Shown here: one piece after another, positions 12,173-23,912 of the stretch
Numbering within the stretch: position 1 is the stretch's first letter
How the letters are laid out: every line of letters begins with the position of its first letter
From: Microthyrium microscopicum
Taxonomy: Eukaryota > Ascomycota > Dothideomycetes > Microthyriales > Microthyriaceae
Length of the DNA stretch: 64,000 bases
Assembly (NCBI GenBank): GCA_010405405.1
Contig: MU004230.1
Coordinates: forward strand, 2,253,744-2,317,743
Direction: 5' to 3'
Position numbers and translations under genes: made by a program
Notes under the pieces: model-generated
What the model was told of the DNA's origin: nothing
Database searches by the model: none
Seen by the model: the letters and a program-made list of their open reading frames with translations, nothing else

Positions 12173-13427
12173 AACTGTAAATTTGCCTAAGCTATTCTCA
12201 ATACTTTAAGAAAATAAATAAAATAAAACCTAGTCATTTCCGATTTATCTATTGGCCTTGCGCTGGTGTTAGAACGGGGAGAACAATTGGTTTCTCAACG
12301 AGTTTCTCTTGGCAGAAACTGATTTCTCAGATTTTATCGAGAGGCGCATGATCAAGAGTTGTTAAAGTTTGTGGAACAGACCATGAGTAGATGTTGAAAA
12401 TATTCAACGAGAGGATTGTGAAGCATGGTGGTGAACACGGCATTGTATAGAGAGTCCTGTATTGTATAGAGAGTCCGAACATACGAAATTTGTTTTTGTT
12501 TTACGATTGAACCAGTCTCTCCATACATGGGCTTTTTTTCTACACGGAATTTATCTTCTTAACCTAGAGGATAGCATTTTGTGCGAGTAGATAGCGAAAA
12601 GCTGTCCTAAGTGCGTGGAAGCTTCTGCGGTCCTTCGGTTTTTGTCCAGGCTTGCACATGCATCAAGTTGTGTGGCAGGTTGCTTGTGCTGCGTTGAATC
12701 TATTAGCCTTTAGTGTTAAGCAGGTTGTAAACCTTAGGAGTGGCCGACAAGGTACATTTATTAGTCTGTTATGATTTGATTGCTATAATACACACAGTAT
12801 ATTAGCAGATGAGCCTTACCAAGTCAGTTTAACTCTGTGGATCTATTAAAAGGAAATGCAGCTTCACAATTGGCTTCTTTGGAAAGATAATAATCTACAA
12901 GGTAACTGTTATTCTCTAAGATAATAAGCCATTATGTTGTACCTTTTGGTTATACCGTTTGGCCAGGTAGCTATAGTCCATGACATAGCGTTCGGGGCAG
13001 TAGATAAGTCCTCATGAGATCTCTGAAATGACTTTTGAGTAATCTATCTCCACTCTGATTCTCCACAGCTTGGCTCTAATGGTTGCGTTCGTTGTATTAC
13101 CTTGTAGACAGTCAAGTTTGCGCATGTGTGCCCTACGGTAAACTCATTGCCGTAGATTTACTTTGTTAATGAAATCGAGCCCCAGTAACAACTTCTAGTC
13201 CGGCAGCTATAAATCGTGCGCAACGTCCGCGGACGAAGCATAGGGCCAGTGCCCAGGCCCCGGAAGTCGATACTAATTACTCTTAACCGTCAATCTTCAG
13301 GCCTTGCCACTGAAATAGCCCATATATATAGGAAAGTAAGGCCTAGAGATCACATAATAGCAGCCGAGCCACTGTTATTATCGTGAAAGTCCCTTAGTTA
13401 TCTAAGCACTTTGAAAGAATAATAGCC
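12173..13427. other. AT-rich intergenic stretch and AA9 upstream region
   Basis: 1.25 kb without a supported gene. The left part continues the diverged repeat shared with 11.6-11.8 kb. The right part, about 13.0-13.4 kb, is the likely promoter of the AA9 gene; a CATATATATAGG stretch at about 13320 may act as a TATA element. Confidence 0.4.
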
Positions 13428-14774
13428 ATGAAGTCTTCAGCCGCCTTCTTACTCCACGCCGCGCTGGCGCTGGCTCATAGTGGAATTAGTAGAGTCACGG
13501 TGGATGGCACAGAGTACGTGCTTATTCTAGAATCTGAACCAGAAAGCATCTAACAACAATGGCAGATATCTCACATGGGATCCCCGAATCGATTCTTTCC
13601 TAGGCGATGTTAAGCGCGTTGGATGGTCATACGACACATTGAAAATTGCAATGCCTAATGTTGGCCCGGTTTCTGGGCCTCTCTCCGCTAACTTTGCGCC
13701 TGTTTCAAACATCGAAAGTCCCGATCTTGCCTGTAAGCTTTCACGATTCGCTGCTGCTAATCGAGTTTGCTAATACTTCAAAGGTGGAAAAAATGCTAAA
13801 GCACCAGCACTGAAGGCTGTTACTCGCGCAGGTGCTCCTGTTAGCGTTAAGTGGTCTAACATCATTGAGATGCACCGTGGACCAATTATCACTGTAAGTT
13901 GTCCCTTTTGAACGGCATACATACTACAGAGACTAAGACACCTTCAGTGGATGGGCCAATACACACCCGGCATGTCGCCAAACGAAGTCAAATTCTTCAA
14001 GGTAGACGCACCAAGCTATGATGCTAAGACAGGTAAGACATGAATCTCTATCTTTGTGGAAGAAGTTATAACATGAACAGATACTTGGGCCAACGAACGG
14101 GCAGCCAGGAACAACCAGACCCACACATTCATGATTCCCAGCGATATCAAGCCAGGAGCATATGTTGTAAGAACCGAGTTGCTTGCACTTCATACCAACT
14201 CGCCATCTTTTGCCCTGACCCCTCTTGGAGGACCAGAATTCTATCTTGGCTGCTTCAATGTAGACGTTCAAGGCAGTGGAACTGCTACTCCCGAAGGTTC
14301 AACTTTCCCAGGAGCATACAAGAAAGGAGACAAGGGATTGACGTTCGCCCCATACTACGGTACTGGATCCGGTGTTGAGGTAGACAGCAAATACGTAAGC
14401 ATACGCGCCATAGTGAAAGAAAGTTGTCAATGAGTGAATCTGACTTTTCATAGGTTGTTCCTGGACCAGCCCTTTACGAAGGCAAGCACGACGCCCCGGC
14501 CGGCTCACCACCCGCCGTCAAGGAGACGGGCAAATACGCTCCTGCACTTCAAGCCAAGTATGACGTCCTCAAGACCGATATGGAACAAAATGGTGGAGCG
14601 ATCATCAAATTGGTCAACAAGGCATGGCCAGCAAACCAGGAGCTCGCAGAGGCTGGATTGAATTACATCAAGATGCAGTTTTCCACCGAATGGCGGGATA
14701 CAATGTCGAAGTATGAGGGTACTAGGAAGGAAGTAGATAACTTTAAGGCAGAGCTTGATAAACAGAAGCAGTAG
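13428..14774 (+). CDS. AA9 family lytic polysaccharide monooxygenase (LPMO)
   Basis: Secreted copper enzyme that oxidatively cleaves cellulose or other beta-1,4-glucans. The model is join(13428..13513,13566..13732,13784..13893,13948..14032,14081..14394,14454..14774), 360 aa; all five introns are GT-AG and keep frame. A 16-residue signal peptide ends at Ala16, which leaves His17 as the mature N-terminal His1 of the copper brace. The second copper ligand is H115 in MHRGP. The axial Tyr is Y204 in EFYLGC, and H187 in ALH is the usual second-sphere His. Residues from about 255 to 360 form a C-terminal extension predicted to be largely helical and charged (ending KAELDKQKQ). It is not a CBM1 and I do not recognise it. 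It has no catalytic neighbour. Confidence 0.92.
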
Positions 14775-15109
14775 ATCAAATGATCTCGAGCTTCTTAAAC
14801 ACTATGTACTTGTACTGATCTTAATGAACACCCTTTCATCTGAAGAATGGACATATCGATCATCGTGTTATGACTCAAGGCGGCCGGGCATATGGTGCTC
14901 AGGCAGTGATTTGCTGAGGAGTGGTATCGCGACTTTGCTGTCATTGCCTTATATCCAGGTTTGAGACATAAGTCTATCTTCAGATATATCGAGATGTTAA
15001 GAATCTCATCTTAGATAACACTACCTTGGAAGAGATCACACTACAAGTAGGTAGCCATGTTGCGCTACGCTGTTGACATTGCAAGATTTATTCAAAGTAC
15101 ATCATATGA
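14775..15109. other. convergent intergenic region
   Basis: 335 bp between the stop of the AA9 gene (+) and the stop of the adenylyltransferase gene (-). It should hold both 3' ends. I see no coding frame or clear element. Confidence 0.4.
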
Positions 15110-16318
15110 TTATACTCGACTTTGGCGCTTCAGTCTCTCTTGCTGCCTTTTCCGAATTTCAGTGCTACTGAGTTTTGTTGCTAGCAGATCCGAGTCTAGC
15201 TTTTCTTCTTCACTAGCATCTAGCACGTCAACTTCTAGGACAATAAGGCTCGCCATGTCAACCTCATTTCGTTTGTCATTGACCATTTTACCGCCACTGC
15301 GAGTTTCCGCCGAGACAATCAAGGTCTCAATGGTCGGGTCCGTAATGGTGGGTCCAAAGGGGTCCCAGATCTCGACATAGCGAAGTAGAAGATTGCCAGC
15401 TGATGTCGATATCCGCACCAGTAATGCGTGACCATTGGGTCCAGGATTGTGAACTTCTTCCAACTGCTCTTTGTCCTCTTCAAGAAGCATAATACCACGC
15501 AGGAATGCATGAGTCCGATCCGTTCGGGTGCGCCAGGATTGTAGTAATTCGGCATATTGCTTTTTCGCAAGCAAGTCCGCGGCCGTCATTCCGATCGTCA
15601 CTGTCTTTTCTGCTTCGCTGGAGCCGTCCGCTGGTGGATCAAGGGCAAATGCTGTCATAGTGAGAAGCAACTTGTGTCCGATGTGCAAGTGGTCAAACGT
15701 CCCACCCACGCATACCGAGTTGCTGCGCTTTACTTCCGAGCCGACGCTTTTGCTAGCTGACTTATCCACCTGCACAACGCCTCCTCTTAACTTGCTGAAT
15801 TCCGCTTTGCTTCCTTTCCATAATGTCTTGAAGTTTTTCACCAACTGCTCGCCCTGCTCAGTCTCCACTGACCATATCCTGTCCCATGCGCGACCGGATT
15901 CCGCCAATTGCGACAGCTCCACTACCGGGCCAAACCAACCACTTGTATCCTTGGCTGTTGCAACCTCGAGTATGCCATTGCGAGGATATGCTATGAGCAG
16001 CACCCTTACATCGACCGCGTCGCCATCTACATCTGCCGTCTCAATGTTTTGCCGCGCGGCAATGATGCTGACTAGCTTGTATACATTGGCGACAGCTGCT
16101 TGTGTCTGCGCGTATAGCTCTGCGCGAGAAGCGGATGATTTATAGAGATGCGGACATGGCAGTGCAATATCGAGGATGCAGCGGCCGGAAATAGTTTCTT
16201 TGAGCTGCCGCAATGCCAAGAGCAGAGGAGCCTGATACGTGGCTTTCACCGTTGGATAAGTCGCTGGCTCGGGTATTGGTGGAAGAAGGAGGAGAGACTG
16301 AGGACTGGAGGAAGTCAT
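15110..16318 (-). CDS. CAB4: pantetheine-phosphate adenylyltransferase (coenzyme A synthesis)
   Basis: Joins AMP from ATP to 4'-phosphopantetheine to give dephospho-CoA, the fourth step of CoA synthesis. It is an intronless frame of 402 aa. The nucleotidyltransferase signature GGTFDHLHIGH is at residues 205-215. The second ATP-binding motif, in the place of ISSTxxR, reads KLSSTEIRKR near the C-terminus (about nt 15135-15165). The 200-residue N-terminal part before the signature is typical of fungal Cab4 and is not catalytic. Fungal Cab4 is separate from dephospho-CoA kinase (Cab5), unlike the fused animal enzyme; no kinase domain is present here. The call is strong. Confidence 0.92.
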   Translation of the reverse strand: MTSSSPQSLLLLPPIPEPATYPTVKATYQAPLLLALRQLKETISGRCILDIALPCPHLYKSSASRAELYAQTQAAVANVYKLVSIIAARQNIETADVDGDAVDVRVLLIAYPRNGILEVATAKDTSGWFGPVVELSQLAESGRAWDRIWSVETEQGEQLVKNFKTLWKGSKAEFSKLRGGVVQVDKSASKSVGSEVKRSNSVCVGGTFDHLHIGHKLLLTMTAFALDPPADGSSEAEKTVTIGMTAADLLAKKQYAELLQSWRTRTDRTHAFLRGIMLLEEDKEQLEEVHNPGPNGHALLVRISTSAGNLLLRYVEIWDPFGPTITDPTIETLIVSAETRSGGKMVNDKRNEVDMASLIVLEVDVLDASEEEKLDSDLLATKLSSTEIRKRQQERLKRQSRV

Positions 16319-16851
16319 TTTGTGTGTTTAATGTTTGGAGTGGAGGTTCTAGTAGGCAAATGGTATTTTGATGGAGTGAAGTTGCGTCCTGAAGACCGAG
16401 GATCGTGGACGACTCGTGGAGGACCGGGATGACCCATGACGCGATCTACTCCATCATAAGGCTGGAAAAAGCAATGGTCGACTCTCATTTTGCTATCTAA
16501 AGCATATTCAGGAGTAAATACACGAAGATGAAAGTGGTGTTGGCTTTGCAAAATGTAGTTTCTTGGAATTTATTCTGTATTTAAACTACAGAGATGCAAG
16601 GCTAGAAACCACCTAGACAAGTCACATAATACGTGTATAAGGAAAATCAAGAGATACTTAACAAATAGGAGCATCAATGCAGATTACAAAGACTGAATTT
16701 ATATAGCAATAAAATGATATAAGGAAGCCTATTAGTGGCACTGGGTTTAATATCGGATGTGCCGTTATATAGATTAATTCTGGTATATAATCTTCAGCAA
16801 AGCCCTCTCTCTTGACAATGCAGGTACTTCTATCACAAAAGTTTGTGTACA
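16319..16851. promoter_or_regulatory. divergent promoter region, CAB4 / bicupin
   Basis: 533 bp between two divergent starts. AT-rich toward the cupin gene. I cannot name a specific factor site. Confidence 0.35.
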
Positions 16852-18049
16852 ATGGCGATATATACATTTCTATTAGTGTTCGCTACCACCTGCTTGGCGG
16901 CACCGAGCGCAGCAGAGTCTCTCGTGGTCACCGACACGCCGGATCATGTTCGCCCATACGTCGTTCCTCATCTTACCGGCCATGTTGTTGGGAACAACCG
17001 CTTCCCAATCACTGCTGCTTCTTCAGGAGGTTCAATGACCTTGCTGAGCACCAATGCCGGACGATCAGAATATCTTAGTGTACCTCCTCATTCGCATAAG
17101 CGGGGATATGAGAACTTCTTCTGCTCAAGAGGCGCTTTACAGCTCTGGCTGGCGACAAGCAATACCGATCAACAGCTACGCTTACTAGAGCCAGGCGACA
17201 TGGGAGCATCGCCGCCAGGTCGGATCCATGCTTTCCAGACAATGCGCCCAGACACAGAGCTTTTTGGCGTCACATTTCCAGGAGGACTCGAGTAAGTTAA
17301 GAGGCAGTGACAAGAAATAACTGCAATCTGATCAAGTGTTGAACTTGTGCTAAAATTTTATTAGGAAGATGTTCTACGCAGGCGGCGGAAACGCAACATT
17401 CGCCACATCGACTCCATTCGATCCAGCGCCATTCAAATTCACTCCCGGAGCCGCAGCACCACCGCGTACGGCTCCTCGACCAGGCGGTACGACATCCTCA
17501 ATGCAGGAGGTATTCGACATCTACCCAGTACAAGGATTCACTGCCAGAACCGACGTTGGCAATGGCTCAGCTCCAGCCAGTCCTCATTGGCATGTACGCA
17601 ACGAGCCACTACCCAAAGATACCAGCGCACCCTTCTACGTCGCCAACAACTTTGCGCCAAAATTCCTCAACTCGGAGAATGGATACACAATCGTCTCGCC
17701 CATCAACACCTCTCCCCGATCCGCGCCGTACAACTTTACGCTTTCATACCTTACAATGTCGAAACCGAAGGATGTTGCAGCAGTGCCATGGCGAACATTT
17801 GAGGAGCATGGCGCGTTCCGGATACAAGATGGGGCGTTGAGCATGACGGTAGATGGATATGGTGATTATGTGCCTATGCACTACGGGGACGTCGCTTTTA
17901 TACCAAAAGGAACCAAGTATAAGATCCATGCACTGGTACCGGGTACAAAGACGTTGTATGTTGCTGTGAATGGCAACGGGCTAGATGCTCTTCTTATGCG
18001 CACAGCAAAGCCTTGGGACAGTGCGAGTTGGCCAGCGGCATTTGCCTAG
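16852..18049 (+). CDS. secreted bicupin, quercetin 2,3-dioxygenase-like
   Basis: The model is join(16852..17291,17365..18049), 374 aa, with one 73-nt intron. A signal peptide of about 17-20 residues (MAIYTFLLVFATTCLAAPS) sends it to the secretory route. Two cupin domains follow. The first has the metal motif HSHKRGYENF (HxH and Glu) and a later His in RIHAF. The second has HWHVRNEP (HxH and Glu) and a later His in YKIHAL. Both metal sites therefore look intact, as in fungal quercetinases, which open flavonols with O2 and release CO. The exact substrate is not provable; other secreted bicupins share this fold. Several N-glycosylation sites (NFT, NGS) are present. Confidence 0.85.
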
Positions 18050-18178
18050 ATTAGATAGCGGAAGATGCTATCAGGGAAAAAGAGGAATGTAACATTTCAA
18101 TTATTCTCAACTGAACAGAACCCGCTGCTGGACGCGGGTAAAATTAAACAATCAACAACAAATAGCTGTCAAGCTTGT

Positions 18179-20301
18179 TCACGGTGGCGGACGAGGACCA
18201 ATAATTTGTCGCTTACCGCCAAATCCAATACCAGGCGCAATCTTGTTTTGTGAATCACCGCCTGTGTAACCGTATTGATTGACGTCCCAGCTTTGCCCGG
18301 CTCCAGCGCCTGCATTAGGGTCGCGTGTTGCGGTACGCGCTTCTTTCTGAGATGCCTCCCATTCTCGCTGTCTTTCACGCTCACGCTCCATTTCGCGCTC
18401 TAGTAGACTTTTGCCGGCCCAGCCACCAGCTTTGGTTTTGGTCTGTGAGGCTACGCGACGAGTGTCCTCTCCGCGACGCTCTGATTCTGATGTTAGACCT
18501 AGTTCAGCGGGATAGTGTGACCTGGGTTTGACTGGCTCTGGAGCACGGTTTTGTGAGAGGAAGCGCTCGGTTCGGTTCATAGATGGGTTCGCGTTGTTAT
18601 ATGCTGTAGGGTCCGGGAGGGGCCTCGATGTTGGAGGTGGAGCTGTAGGTTCTGGAAGAGGACGGGCAGTTGGCTTTGGTGCTGCCATGGGATCAGGCAA
18701 TGGGCGAGTTGAGTTACTACGCGGACGCGTCGAATTGCTCCGCGATTGAGATTGCATTTCGGGTTGAGTCTGGTTTCGATATGTTGAGTTGCTCCGTGAC
18801 CGAGATCGTACCTCTGGTTGAGCCTGGTTTCGATACGTTGAATTGCTCCGTGATCGAGACTGCACTTCTGGTTGAGCCTGGTTGCGATATTCAGAATGTT
18901 GCTTTCGAAGATATTCCCTCTCATCTGGGGCCCATGAAACGTTACTCTCCTGTGGGGACGGTGGACGGGATGCTGGTCTAGGCCTACTTCTTGATCGAGC
19001 TCGCTGTTTACGATCTGCGCGCCGCTCATCACGCTTTTGACGCTCCTCCTCATACTGTCGCTCTCGTTCTTTGGCTTCCGCTAGCTGTCGCTCCAGGTCT
19101 TCAATGCGAGTAAGCTCCGCATTTCGCTCGGGGTCATTGTAACTCGTCTGACGACTTCGGACTGTTTGTTCTGTTTGATATTCGCTCAAGTACTGTCCAC
19201 GTAGTCGGGCATCACTAAGACCTCGTCTACGTTGTGTTTCCTTGCTATCGCGTTGCTGTGCATCACGCTCCTCCCTCATTCTCTCTTCTTCGGCTTCTTT
19301 CCACTTTTGCTCCTGCTCTTCCCATTCAAGCTTCTGGCGCTCTACTCGCTTCTTTTCTTCTTCACGTTGTTTTTGAGCCTCGTCTTCCCATCGTCTTTCT
19401 TCGGCGATTCTATCGCGCTCTTCTTCTGCAGCTCTCTCTACCTGGCGCTTCGCTTCGGCTTCTTCCGCAAGCTCGCGCAGTTTTTCGTCATCAGCTTCTT
19501 TTTCGCGGCGCTTTCGTTCCTTTTCTGCAAGACTTGGGACAAAGGGTCCGGGAGTGGTCAGCTGTCGTCGCGCACCAAATGAGATCCCTTGGTTGCCTTG
19601 GCTAGCACCACCCATATAGCCCGAATAAAGAATGGATGATTGACCCAGGAATGCGGTACTCATCGGTCTCGAATTATTGTTTGATCGCGGAGGGGATGCA
19701 GGTCCTCCTGTATGTTGATAAGTGAGACCACGACTCCGCCCAGAATTGGAATAATCCGATGTCGCAGACCCGTTAGATGCGCCAGTATGTGTAGGACTCA
19801 TTGCTCCACCGCGTTTGGGACCAATAGCAGTCGGATACTTGTTGGGAAAGATGGTATTGGACACTCTACTGAATGCGCTCAAGCATTGGAGGACTTGCGC
19901 GGGATCCTTTGCTTCAAATAAATCAACGGTAAGGAATCGATCGTGAGAAGGAAGATTGAAGGGTGGTTTTTCGCAGGCTGTAAGGAAGTGTGATATATTT
20001 TCCATCTGGATGAAAGGCATGTTTGATTTCTTGAATTTGATACCCGGTGGCGGAAGACCAAGGTTGGCAAGCCTATGTAACTGTTAGACGGGATCTGGAA
20101 TTATGGATATGCGACATGTGCTTATAGAACATACCGACATAATATCGTGCCATCTTTTAAAACGTCAAGAATATCACCTTGAGGGATGGTTTCGCCGAGG
20201 GTATCCTCAATCCAGGCGCGAATCTCTTTAGAAGCGCCGGGAGTGTAGCGCGCCATCCTCAAACGCTTCATATCAGCGTCAAGGTTTGAGACACTCGCCA
20301 T
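18179..20301 (-). CDS. calponin-homology (transgelin-like) actin-associated protein with long charged tail
   Basis: The model is complement(join(18179..20072,20135..20301)), 686 aa; the 62-nt intron splits an Arg codon inside the CH domain. The first 125 residues form a single CH domain of the transgelin/calponin type (RAWIEDTLGE, then DVLKDGTILCRLANLG, then FIQMENISHFLTAC, then DLFEAKDPAQVLQCL), as in yeast Scp1 and fission yeast Stg1, which bundle actin. Unlike those roughly 200-aa proteins, it continues with about 560 more residues. These are a Ser/Asn-rich linker, a coiled-coil-like Glu/Arg/Lys region (about 220-400), then imperfect repeats around RSRSNSTYRNQAQPE and a Pro-rich stretch. 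The tail suggests scaffolding at actin sites (inference). The CH assignment is firm. Confidence 0.87.
18691..18900 (-). repeat. in-gene tandem repeat, Arg/Ser/Asn-rich
   Basis: Three to four imperfect units of about 48 bp encode variants of RNQAQPEVQSRSRSNSTY within the tail of the transgelin-like gene. Unit changes are mostly single-residue (V to M, S to R), so the array is kept in frame. Confidence 0.7.
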
Positions 20302-21012
20302 GGTTGCGGATGCTCTGGACGAATTACTTTAAACGGCGCAATTCTGATGCCCAAATTGGGAGCCTAAGATGGGCTAGAGAATAGACGTTAGGTTAGACGC
20401 AAGAGGAGTGGTTGAAGGAGGATGGAGATAGTTGGGAACAACAGAAGTAGTGCGACGTGATACAGGGAAAAGGTGGAGAATAATGGTGAAGATCAGGATA
20501 TTGAAGATGTTGGATTGTGATTGTTTAGGAGGACTCGGATCCATTCTCGCGCTCCAGGGTTGTCGCAGCTGTGGATGATGCAGAGTTACAGATGTGGCTG
20601 GAAGTGGCTAGTGTACATCATCTCTGCCTGAATATGGAGATCGTTAGTTATATCGGGCCCCAAGGCTTCAGGGCAGATGTATAAGGCATTCAATCTGATG
20701 TTGTCTGTTGATTCTAACAGATAACAGTTCGCATTATGTCTTGATTGACACCTCTAATATTGTCATCAGAAGAACGTCTTTGAACACCTAATACGCATGC
20801 AAGTACTTTCCGCGCTCGAAAGCAGATTCATGGAGTAGAGGCTGAAATAAGGTTGGCTCAAACTTGTCTTGGCTTTTATCGCGAAGTCCATGCTCATTTC
20901 TTGGCGATATAGTTTCCCTTATTGATCTGTCGCCACCCGATCGAGCCGAATTCAACGTCGTCCCTTCATCGATCTTACAGATGGACCTTGGCTTCACCAT
21001 ATACACACCTCA
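20302..21012. promoter_or_regulatory. divergent intergenic region
   Basis: 711 bp between the transgelin-like gene (-) and the NDUFAF2-like gene (+). A minus-strand frame at 20788-21006 has no recognisable content and lies just upstream of the plus-strand start, so I leave it out. Promoters for both genes are expected here. Confidence 0.35.
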
Positions 21013-21649
21013 ATGACTGCGATAACATCTCCAACTGCCTTCAGTAGACTTTGGCTCCGATGGAAAGCCCTTAGACTTCCATGGCGCAAACAATTTTTAT
21101 GCGGTACGCATCATCCATTTTCGAGCCTACAACATCAATTAAACTCTCATACTAGGCTCAGATCTCGCCGGTAATACCTTCTGGGAGTTTCGTTTGTCTG
21201 GCCAAGAATCAGAACGGTTGCGCCGCATTGTCAAATACCCCCGCGAAGCCCAAATGTCTGACGTGGAAGTTGCACCGCAATGGATACAATGGCTTCGACA
21301 CACACGTCGAGATCCTCCCAGTATACAAGAGCAGCAAATGGATGTTGTAAGGCAGGAGCGGATGAAAGTTTTGGCTGCGGAAGCTGATGCCAAGTGGGCT
21401 GCGAAAGATTCATATCTGGAAATGCCCGCTCAAGCTCCAACGCCTAGTGCTAAGAGCGATTTGGACCGAATGGCACAACAGTTCCTGCCACCACAATCAA
21501 CAGAAGAGACCAGGCATTCTCCCGGTGCCCAAGTCAAGCAGACTGAATCAACTCGTGAAGCTAGATCAGAGCAAGCTTCGCCTTGGGCCGCGTCCACAAA
21601 AACCAAGGATGAGCCTGAGTCGTGGAGTCCGAAGACTATCAGACGTTAA
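21013..21649 (+). CDS. NDUFAF2/mimitin-like mitochondrial complex I assembly factor
   Basis: The model is join(21013..21103,21156..21649), 194 aa, with one 52-nt intron splitting a Gly codon. The core GSDLAGNTFWEF, then RRIVKYP, then PQWIQWLRHTRRDPPS matches the B17.2-like (NDUFAF2, NDUFA12-related) family, which helps assemble the NADH-binding arm of complex I. The N-terminus (LWLRWKALRLPWRKQF) is basic and amphipathic, consistent with mitochondrial delivery. The C-terminal 90 residues are polar and low in complexity, which is common in this family. Confidence 0.8.
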
Positions 21650-23799
21650 AAGGCACTGATCGAATGATGTTGACTTTCTAGCGCTCCAATCGCATTCGAT
21701 ACCAACCTCATCATTGCAATGTATGGTTTATTCTTCCGTTGATATTGTCCATGTATAATATCAGAGCTCGCGCCCATGAACGCATGTAGACACGAGCATA
21801 TGAACGCAAATGCTTAGCTGAATAGCCACCACAGACTCATATCCGATCCGTGGCGAGGAAACAAGTGTCCGGCTAGTATATCAACACGGTATTTGCCGAA
21901 TGAGCAAATATTGCTTCATTACTCTAAATATCCCGCTTCGCATATGTTTTCCAACGATGAATACTGTGTACTCAAATTGCCGGATTTTCGGCATGAAAGG
22001 CTTATTCCATTTCGTCATTCTAAGATTGCATGATGAGTTTTTAGATGTGGACACAATATTCCGCTCGCAACGTGACGATGTTGAGATTATCCCGGTAAGA
22101 GCCTGAATCAATTGTAAGGAATGGAAACTGATGGCGAGTACATAGTGACTTTTATGTCTTTTCCACCAATTATTTGTGTATTCTCGTTCTAAAAACAAAC
22201 AACGCTCTTCATCCCCGGAGTTGAAGCACTCGCACGGCTTCAATCAAAGGCTCGCGCTCGAACTGGTGACACGACCAGTAATTGCCCACGAACCTCACTG
22301 GTTCTCGGTATGCAGACAGAGTATGACCAGGTTTGCTACAGTGAACTCTGTCAACGTAAGCTTCATCAATATTCTCTTGGCGGGTCGGAGAGTAATGAGC
22401 CGCCACTACATCCCGCAAATCGCGCCAATGCCAGGCTGGTGGAGATCTATACTGACGAGTGCAGTCTTTATTTTGCAACGGCTTTGGTCAAATTGATCAA
22501 GACAAGAGGCTCACTCTTAATTTGTCATATCGTCTAGACCCTTTTGTTGTTGCAGATCTCTTCTCAACCCGGTCTCAGGAGCCAGTGACGAAAAAGGCTT
22601 CATTTGCAACAGACAATATCCTCCTCGCCACACCTTTGCGTACCACTGCCCTGATTGTTCGTGATGCAATCTAAATCATGGAATACACACGGCGTAAATC
22701 ATCTAGCATATCTCTCGTTCGCAACTCGAATGGAGCGCGATTTGAGCGAATTGCCCCGGATCTTTACAGAAACAACTTTGATAACTATAAATTGCCTGGT
22801 GGCCCAGAAAAGGCAAGCGCAACTCTAAGACTGCAGTCCTTATCTAAGGTTGTTTGAGTTTATGCCAAGCAATAGCATCGTTATGCGTCTAACAGAAGTC
22901 TAATTTTGTAATTGGATCGTTCACGCTCCCCAGAATTCGGCTACATATGACAGCATCCTAAACGTGGCCGGTTCAATCTAAGTTCGGTGTTTCATGTCCA
23001 GGATTAAGTTGATCATCATGATTGTGCCATAGAAAATTGTTCAGGCCAGCAAAACAAGGTTATCACTAAAAAGACTTTGCTCCGGACGGAAGTCGGCACC
23101 CCAAACCAAGCTTTTTCTTCTAATAAATGACGAAAATCTCAAGCAGGGAGTTCGATCGGGAGTGATTTCCGAAATGCGGCATACCTGGCAAAGTGATGTG
23201 AAGTTGAAGAGACACACCAAATGCCCTGCATATCGCTCGCGCAAAGGATGAACCACCGCATACCGCCTTATTTTTAGTCTGATTCATCGATGCCCGGCGA
23301 CTGGTAGAAGTAACCGAGTTTGAACACTCAAAGCTTAACTCGTAGGACCGATGTCATCCTGGTTCTTGTTGGGCTTATGGCGTGGCGGCTTTCGCATTTC
23401 GTAGGGCTTATACACAAGCACGAAGTAAATTGATGAGTTTGTGGATGTCTTCTTGAAATTTTAATCTATTTAGTCGAATTGCACGTTTCTCTTACGTCAA
23501 ATATCGTTATTCCCGTATATAGCCTTATGCTTCTGAGCCAGTCTATCCTCATGAACCATGACAGGATAGACTATGCGTGAATTACCTGGGACTCGTCACC
23601 TACGCTCGTATTATGCGCTAGAGGGTTCACTCTGCATCTGTTTTTGGACCTGTCTGCCCGAATCTTAGGGTATTAGTGGTATGCTATAGATTTGGTACCT
23701 GAGCAAGTAAAGTCCGTAAAAACGATTGGTGGAATGTCTATAGTTTGTATGTACCCATTCATGATGATCTTGTAAAGGCAATTGAGGGACCTCGACAGA
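21650..23799. other. long intergenic region, no confident gene
   Basis: About 2.15 kb. The longest frames (21881-22243 minus; 22176-22496, 22310-22537 and 22459-22674 plus) overlap one another and none shows a known domain. The frame at 22459-22674 contains LFCNGFGQIDQ, faintly like the start of some fungal RCC1-type proteins, but no propeller repeats follow. It may be a decayed gene. Confidence 0.3.
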
Positions 23800-23807
23800 T
23801 ATAAAAG
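23800..23807 (+). promoter_or_regulatory. TATA box of the glycine-rich secreted protein gene
   Basis: TATAAAAG lies 113 nt before the ATG at 23913. It is followed by a CT-rich then CAA-rich leader without an upstream ATG in good context. This layout is typical of strongly expressed fungal genes. Confidence 0.6.
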
Positions 23808-23912
23808 GCATCGAGAGTCAACACTTCTCTCTTCTTCTCATCCACATCAACTCAATTCAATTCATACATTCCTTCCAACCAAACACTCTTTCCAACCAAC
23901 CAACCTTTCAAA

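Noticed and set aside
15528-16145. Plus-strand frame of 205 codons
   Set aside because: Antisense to the adenylyltransferase gene, which has clear catalytic motifs; the frame has no domain.
22459-22674. Possible RCC1-type gene start
   Set aside because: Only a faint LFCNGFGQ resemblance, no propeller repeats downstream and no workable splice model.
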